Shown here: positions 61,674 through 64,000 of the stretch, piece after piece | Numbering within the stretch: position 1 is the first letter of the stretch | Layout: the number at the start of each line of letters is the position of its first letter | From: an uncultured bacterium | GTDB taxonomy: Bacteria; Bacillota; Clostridia; Lachnospirales; Lachnospiraceae | DNA: 64,000 nucleotides | Reading direction: 5' to 3' | Assembly: GCA_947243845.1 (NCBI GenBank) | Contig: CAMXIF010000002.1 | Location: 124,001-188,000 of the forward strand | Position numbers and translations under genes: made by a program | The notes under the pieces: generated by a model | Told to the model about the DNA's origin: nothing | The model's input: only the letters and a program-made list of their open reading frames with translations | Databases searched by the model: none

Positions 61674-62792
61674 TTAGTTCATATCCGACAAAATGTTGAC
61701 CATATCGTGGAAGAAAAAACTCTTATACGGCAGGATAAGCACCCCATCGTTGGATGCTCTGCTCAGATACATAACAAAGTATAACACCGCCGCCAGAATC
61801 ACTCCCAGACGAAATATCTTTCTCCACCGTCTGTCCGCAATCTGTCCAAGTAACATCGGAAGAAACAATATCTGGCTCACCGTCAGATAATAGCCGATAC
61901 GGGAAATAATCGGCAAAAAGGAGCAGAATACATACAGCACCAATGCCCCCAGATTCAGATAAAAATAGAACCAGAACCGCCGGCTTTGAGACCCGCCCTG
62001 CCTTTTATTCACCAACATAACAATCCCTGCAAATGCAAGAACCGCCGCGCAGCGCAGGATATTAATATAACTCGTGCCGCCTTCCAGATATTCTGTATCT
62101 TCATAGGTAGGATAGAGAAACACCACCACCTTGAGATAAAAGTCCTGCAGAAACAAAAAGGTGGTACAAAAAAGCGCCGCCAGTGCAAGCTGCCACTTCT
62201 TCCAGGGCAGGGATGCCAAGATATAGAGCGGGATCACCACCAGAAGAGACTTATGGAAAGTGGAGCCAAGAAGCACCAGCACGATAAATCTTCCCCACTG
62301 TCTGCGAAGTACAAACTTCATGGCATAAAGCGCAATAGCCAATGCCAGATAATAGCGCACCGTACTGAACGTCTGGAAATAATAGCCCAGCGCCATGAAC
62401 AGAAAGAAGGTGAGCGGGAAATCATCACTCCCTTCATACATTGCCAGCAAAAACAAAAACACCGTCACAAAGGCATAAAAGGCAAACACCAACAGGAAAT
62501 TTTCAAACCCTGAAAGGCCATAGAGAATCTTCACCATCAGGTTAAATCCTATCTCCGTAGGCACATAGGAATCACAGTTGACCAGGTGCATGAATTCCAC
62601 ATACTTGGCATAGTCATTACCCACATTAATCCTGGCTGCAGACAAGGCAAAGAGGATAGCAAAGATAGCCGTAAGGCAGACGCGGTTGCACATCTGCTGC
62701 CTGGTCACGTTATACGGTTGTGTGGCCGGGTGATTGTTCACAAACCCCGCAAGCAGCACCGTGACGGCTGCCACCGTGATGTATAAGATCAT
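61674..62792 (-). CDS. EpsG-like polysaccharide polymerase membrane protein
   Basis: About 372 residues with ten to twelve hydrophobic segments. ALSAARINVGNDYAKYVEFM and PTEIGFNLMVKILYGLSGFE near the N terminus, and FSTVRYYLALAIALYAMKFV with GSTFHKSLLVVIPLYIL in the middle, are EpsG (Wzy-like) family signatures. The ATG at 62792 overlaps the stop of the upstream transferase (ATGA) and has AAAAGGA ahead. A longer frame to 62882 lies inside the upstream gene and is rejected. It would polymerise the repeat unit made by the neighbouring transferases. Confidence 0.88.
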   Translation of the reverse strand: MILYITVAAVTVLLAGFVNNHPATQPYNVTRQQMCNRVCLTAIFAILFALSAARINVGNDYAKYVEFMHLVNCDSYVPTEIGFNLMVKILYGLSGFENFLLVFAFYAFVTVFLFLLAMYEGSDDFPLTFFLFMALGYYFQTFSTVRYYLALAIALYAMKFVLRRQWGRFIVLVLLGSTFHKSLLVVIPLYILASLPWKKWQLALAALFCTTFLFLQDFYLKVVVFLYPTYEDTEYLEGGTSYINILRCAAVLAFAGIVMLVNKRQGGSQSRRFWFYFYLNLGALVLYVFCSFLPIISRIGYYLTVSQILFLPMLLGQIADRRWRKIFRLGVILAAVLYFVMYLSRASNDGVLILPYKSFFFHDMVNILSDMN

Positions 62793-63571
62793 TGTCCTTT
62801 TCCTTCTCTGATTCCCGCCCGCATCAGGGCAAACGCCTTCTGAAGCGGAATTTCCCTGCACATCTGCTGCCTGTGCACCCACAGGAAACGAAATGACAGA
62901 AGAAACGCCATCTTTCCGTACAGGAAATGATAGAGCACGCCCCTGTCCCTGAAAAATTTTTCATGGTAACCGCTAAACCAGGTAGATTCCCTCTCTATTT
63001 CTTCCCCAATACAGACCGTATGTGCATAAATCTTAAGCCCGGCCTTAAGACAATCCCTCAAGAACAGACTGTCTTCCCCGTTGCTGTATTTCGCACCGCC
63101 GCCAAACAGCACCGAATAATATACATTAGCCCGGCGGAGTGCATCCCGTTTCGCCGTGATACTGTAAGCCGGATATCGGCCATAATTGCGATAGGAAACC
63201 CTGTGGACATCTTCATTCCAATAGGTTCTGCGGGTCGGCGCGACTTTTACATTGACTAAGATCATGTCCGCGTCAGGCAGTTCCTGATAAGCCCGCAGAA
63301 TTTCTTTCTCATAATCATCTGTCAGCACAATATCTTCATCAGAAAAGAGACAGATATCCCCCTTTGCGTGGAGCAGGGCTGTGTTGCGGCTAAGCCCCAC
63401 CCCCCGTTCCGGCATGGAGAAGCACTTTACCGTCCCATCAGACACTGGTATTTGCGTATAGTCGTACCGGTCGCACTGGTTGACGAGCACCGCGTCCGTG
63501 TGTATATTCATTTTTGCCACAAGTTCTGCCGGATTCTGTTCCACCGCAGAAGCGAGCACTTCAATCTTCAT
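62789..63571 (-). CDS. Glycosyltransferase family A protein (GT2-like)
   Basis: 260 residues. A variant GT-A fold: MKIEVLASAVEQNPAELVAK, ERGVGLSRNTALLHAKGDIC with LFSDEDIVLTDDYEKEILRA (DED metal site), and LFGGGAKYSNGEDSLFLRDC in the acceptor half. Such short transferases are frequent in Gram-positive capsule operons. It is coupled to the EpsG-like gene by ATGA and follows the Wzc-like gene with a 57-base gap. Confidence 0.88.
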   Translation of the reverse strand: MKIEVLASAVEQNPAELVAKMNIHTDAVLVNQCDRYDYTQIPVSDGTVKCFSMPERGVGLSRNTALLHAKGDICLFSDEDIVLTDDYEKEILRAYQELPDADMILVNVKVAPTRRTYWNEDVHRVSYRNYGRYPAYSITAKRDALRRANVYYSVLFGGGAKYSNGEDSLFLRDCLKAGLKIYAHTVCIGEEIERESTWFSGYHEKFFRDRGVLYHFLYGKMAFLLSFRFLWVHRQQMCREIPLQKAFALMRAGIREGKGQ

Positions 63572-63628
63572 GCCTATTCCATTTCCATTCTACTGATATC
63601 TTTCGCAGTCACAATCATGTCAACTACA

Positions 63629-64000
63629 TCATAATCTGCCATAATATCTTCGCAAAAACTTCTCATCCACGTCCCGTATGGCTACTCCGCATACCTTACA
63701 CTCCTGTGTCGTAAGCTGCTCCAATATATAAGATAAATAAACACAATGCATCGTCCCATAAGGCACAGTCAACACCACACCATCTGCCCTGCGCAGCTCT
63801 TCCAGCTTCTCACCCTGCAAAGCCGCCTTTGGCACTGCATCATAGACCAGGACATTACCCAGCCGTTCTTTGAGATACGCTAGATTATTTTCATAATCCT
63901 TTGTAAAAGCATCTACCGAAGAAGGATATCCTAAAAACGACAAGTTTGTCACTTTTCTTACATCACTGGCTGTCATGATCCGGTCATCCATCACATAATA
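63629..64000 (-). CDS. Wzc/CpsD-like chain-length/tyrosine-kinase family protein, C-terminal part (cut by right edge)
   Basis: The frame is open through the window edge (residues YYV precede the visible MDDR), so the start lies outside. VMDDRIMTASDVRKVTNLSF, LGYPSSVDAF and ADGVVLTVPYGTMHCVYLSY followed by EQLTTQECKVCGVAIRDVDE match the end of capsular chain-length determinant/kinase proteins. The nucleotide-binding Walker A region and any tyrosine-rich tail are not visible in this part; the visible end lacks a Tyr cluster. First visible gene of the exopolysaccharide operon. Confidence 0.6.
   Translation of the reverse strand, partial: YYVMDDRIMTASDVRKVTNLSFLGYPSSVDAFTKDYENNLAYLKERLGNVLVYDAVPKAALQGEKLEELRRADGVVLTVPYGTMHCVYLSYILEQLTTQECKVCGVAIRDVDEKFLRRYYGRL

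Overview
The window looks like a chromosomal piece of a Clostridia bacterium, most likely Lachnospiraceae. This rests on gene families (DUF6020-like, EpsG-like, WbsX-like, Rpn-like proteins), AGGAGG ribosome binding sites and sigma-A type promoters; no 16S gene is present. It is almost entirely a surface-glycan region with genes mostly on the minus strand. No tRNA, rRNA or CRISPR array was seen.

Layout: (1) 1-14.8 kb: lipid-linked sugar and glycan modification genes, including several large multi-pass GT-C-like membrane proteins, a polyprenyl-phosphate GT2, GtrA, an acyltransferase, an MsbA/PglK-like ABC exporter, and a WecE aminotransferase with a GNAT acetyltransferase. (2) 14.8-15.4 kb: a decayed nuclease-family fragment and a hairpin. 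(3) 15.4-25.0 kb: a clearly AT-rich cassette with a Wzx flippase, a large membrane protein, five glycosyltransferases and an FkbM methyltransferase gene that carries a ten-G tract. (4) 25.1-26.5 kb: an Rpn-family nuclease gene bounded by imperfect inverted repeats. (5) 26.5-30.2 kb: an exported protein followed by a GT-C-like membrane protein and a GT2. (6) 30.2-31.5 kb: a tyrosine recombinase gene enclosed by perfect 31-bp inverted repeats, with a promoter at one end that points away from the exported-protein operon. This reads as a self-contained invertible promoter switch captured in the OFF orientation.

(7) 31.6-46.9 kb: pseudaminic acid biosynthesis (pseB, pseC, pseG, pseF, pseI), a GT52-like transferase, a PLP decarboxylase/ATP-grasp pair, GT-C proteins and a GT2. 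No dedicated pseH is beside them. (8) 46.9-57.0 kb: an AT-rich accessory island. It holds a CPBP protease, decayed AlbA_2/RecG-like regulator genes, a type I restriction-modification locus collapsed by an internal hsdM-hsdS deletion, and an apparently intact four-gene operon with its own consensus promoter: N6-adenine methylase, a double-GHKL ATPase/histidine kinase, a receiver-domain protein and an HNH nuclease. That operon is a candidate defence system. (9) 57.0-64.0 kb: an exopolysaccharide operon with GT2 and GT4 enzymes, an EpsG-like polymerase and the C-terminal part of a Wzc/CpsD-like protein cut by the window edge.

Together the genes would make nucleotide-activated sugars, assemble them on lipid carriers, flip and polymerise them, and decorate the surface. 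At least two apparent phase-variation devices (the invertible promoter and the G tract) could vary that surface, and a restriction/defence island is inserted among the glycan genes. Starts, promoters and functions are predictions from reading the sequence; base composition was judged by eye.
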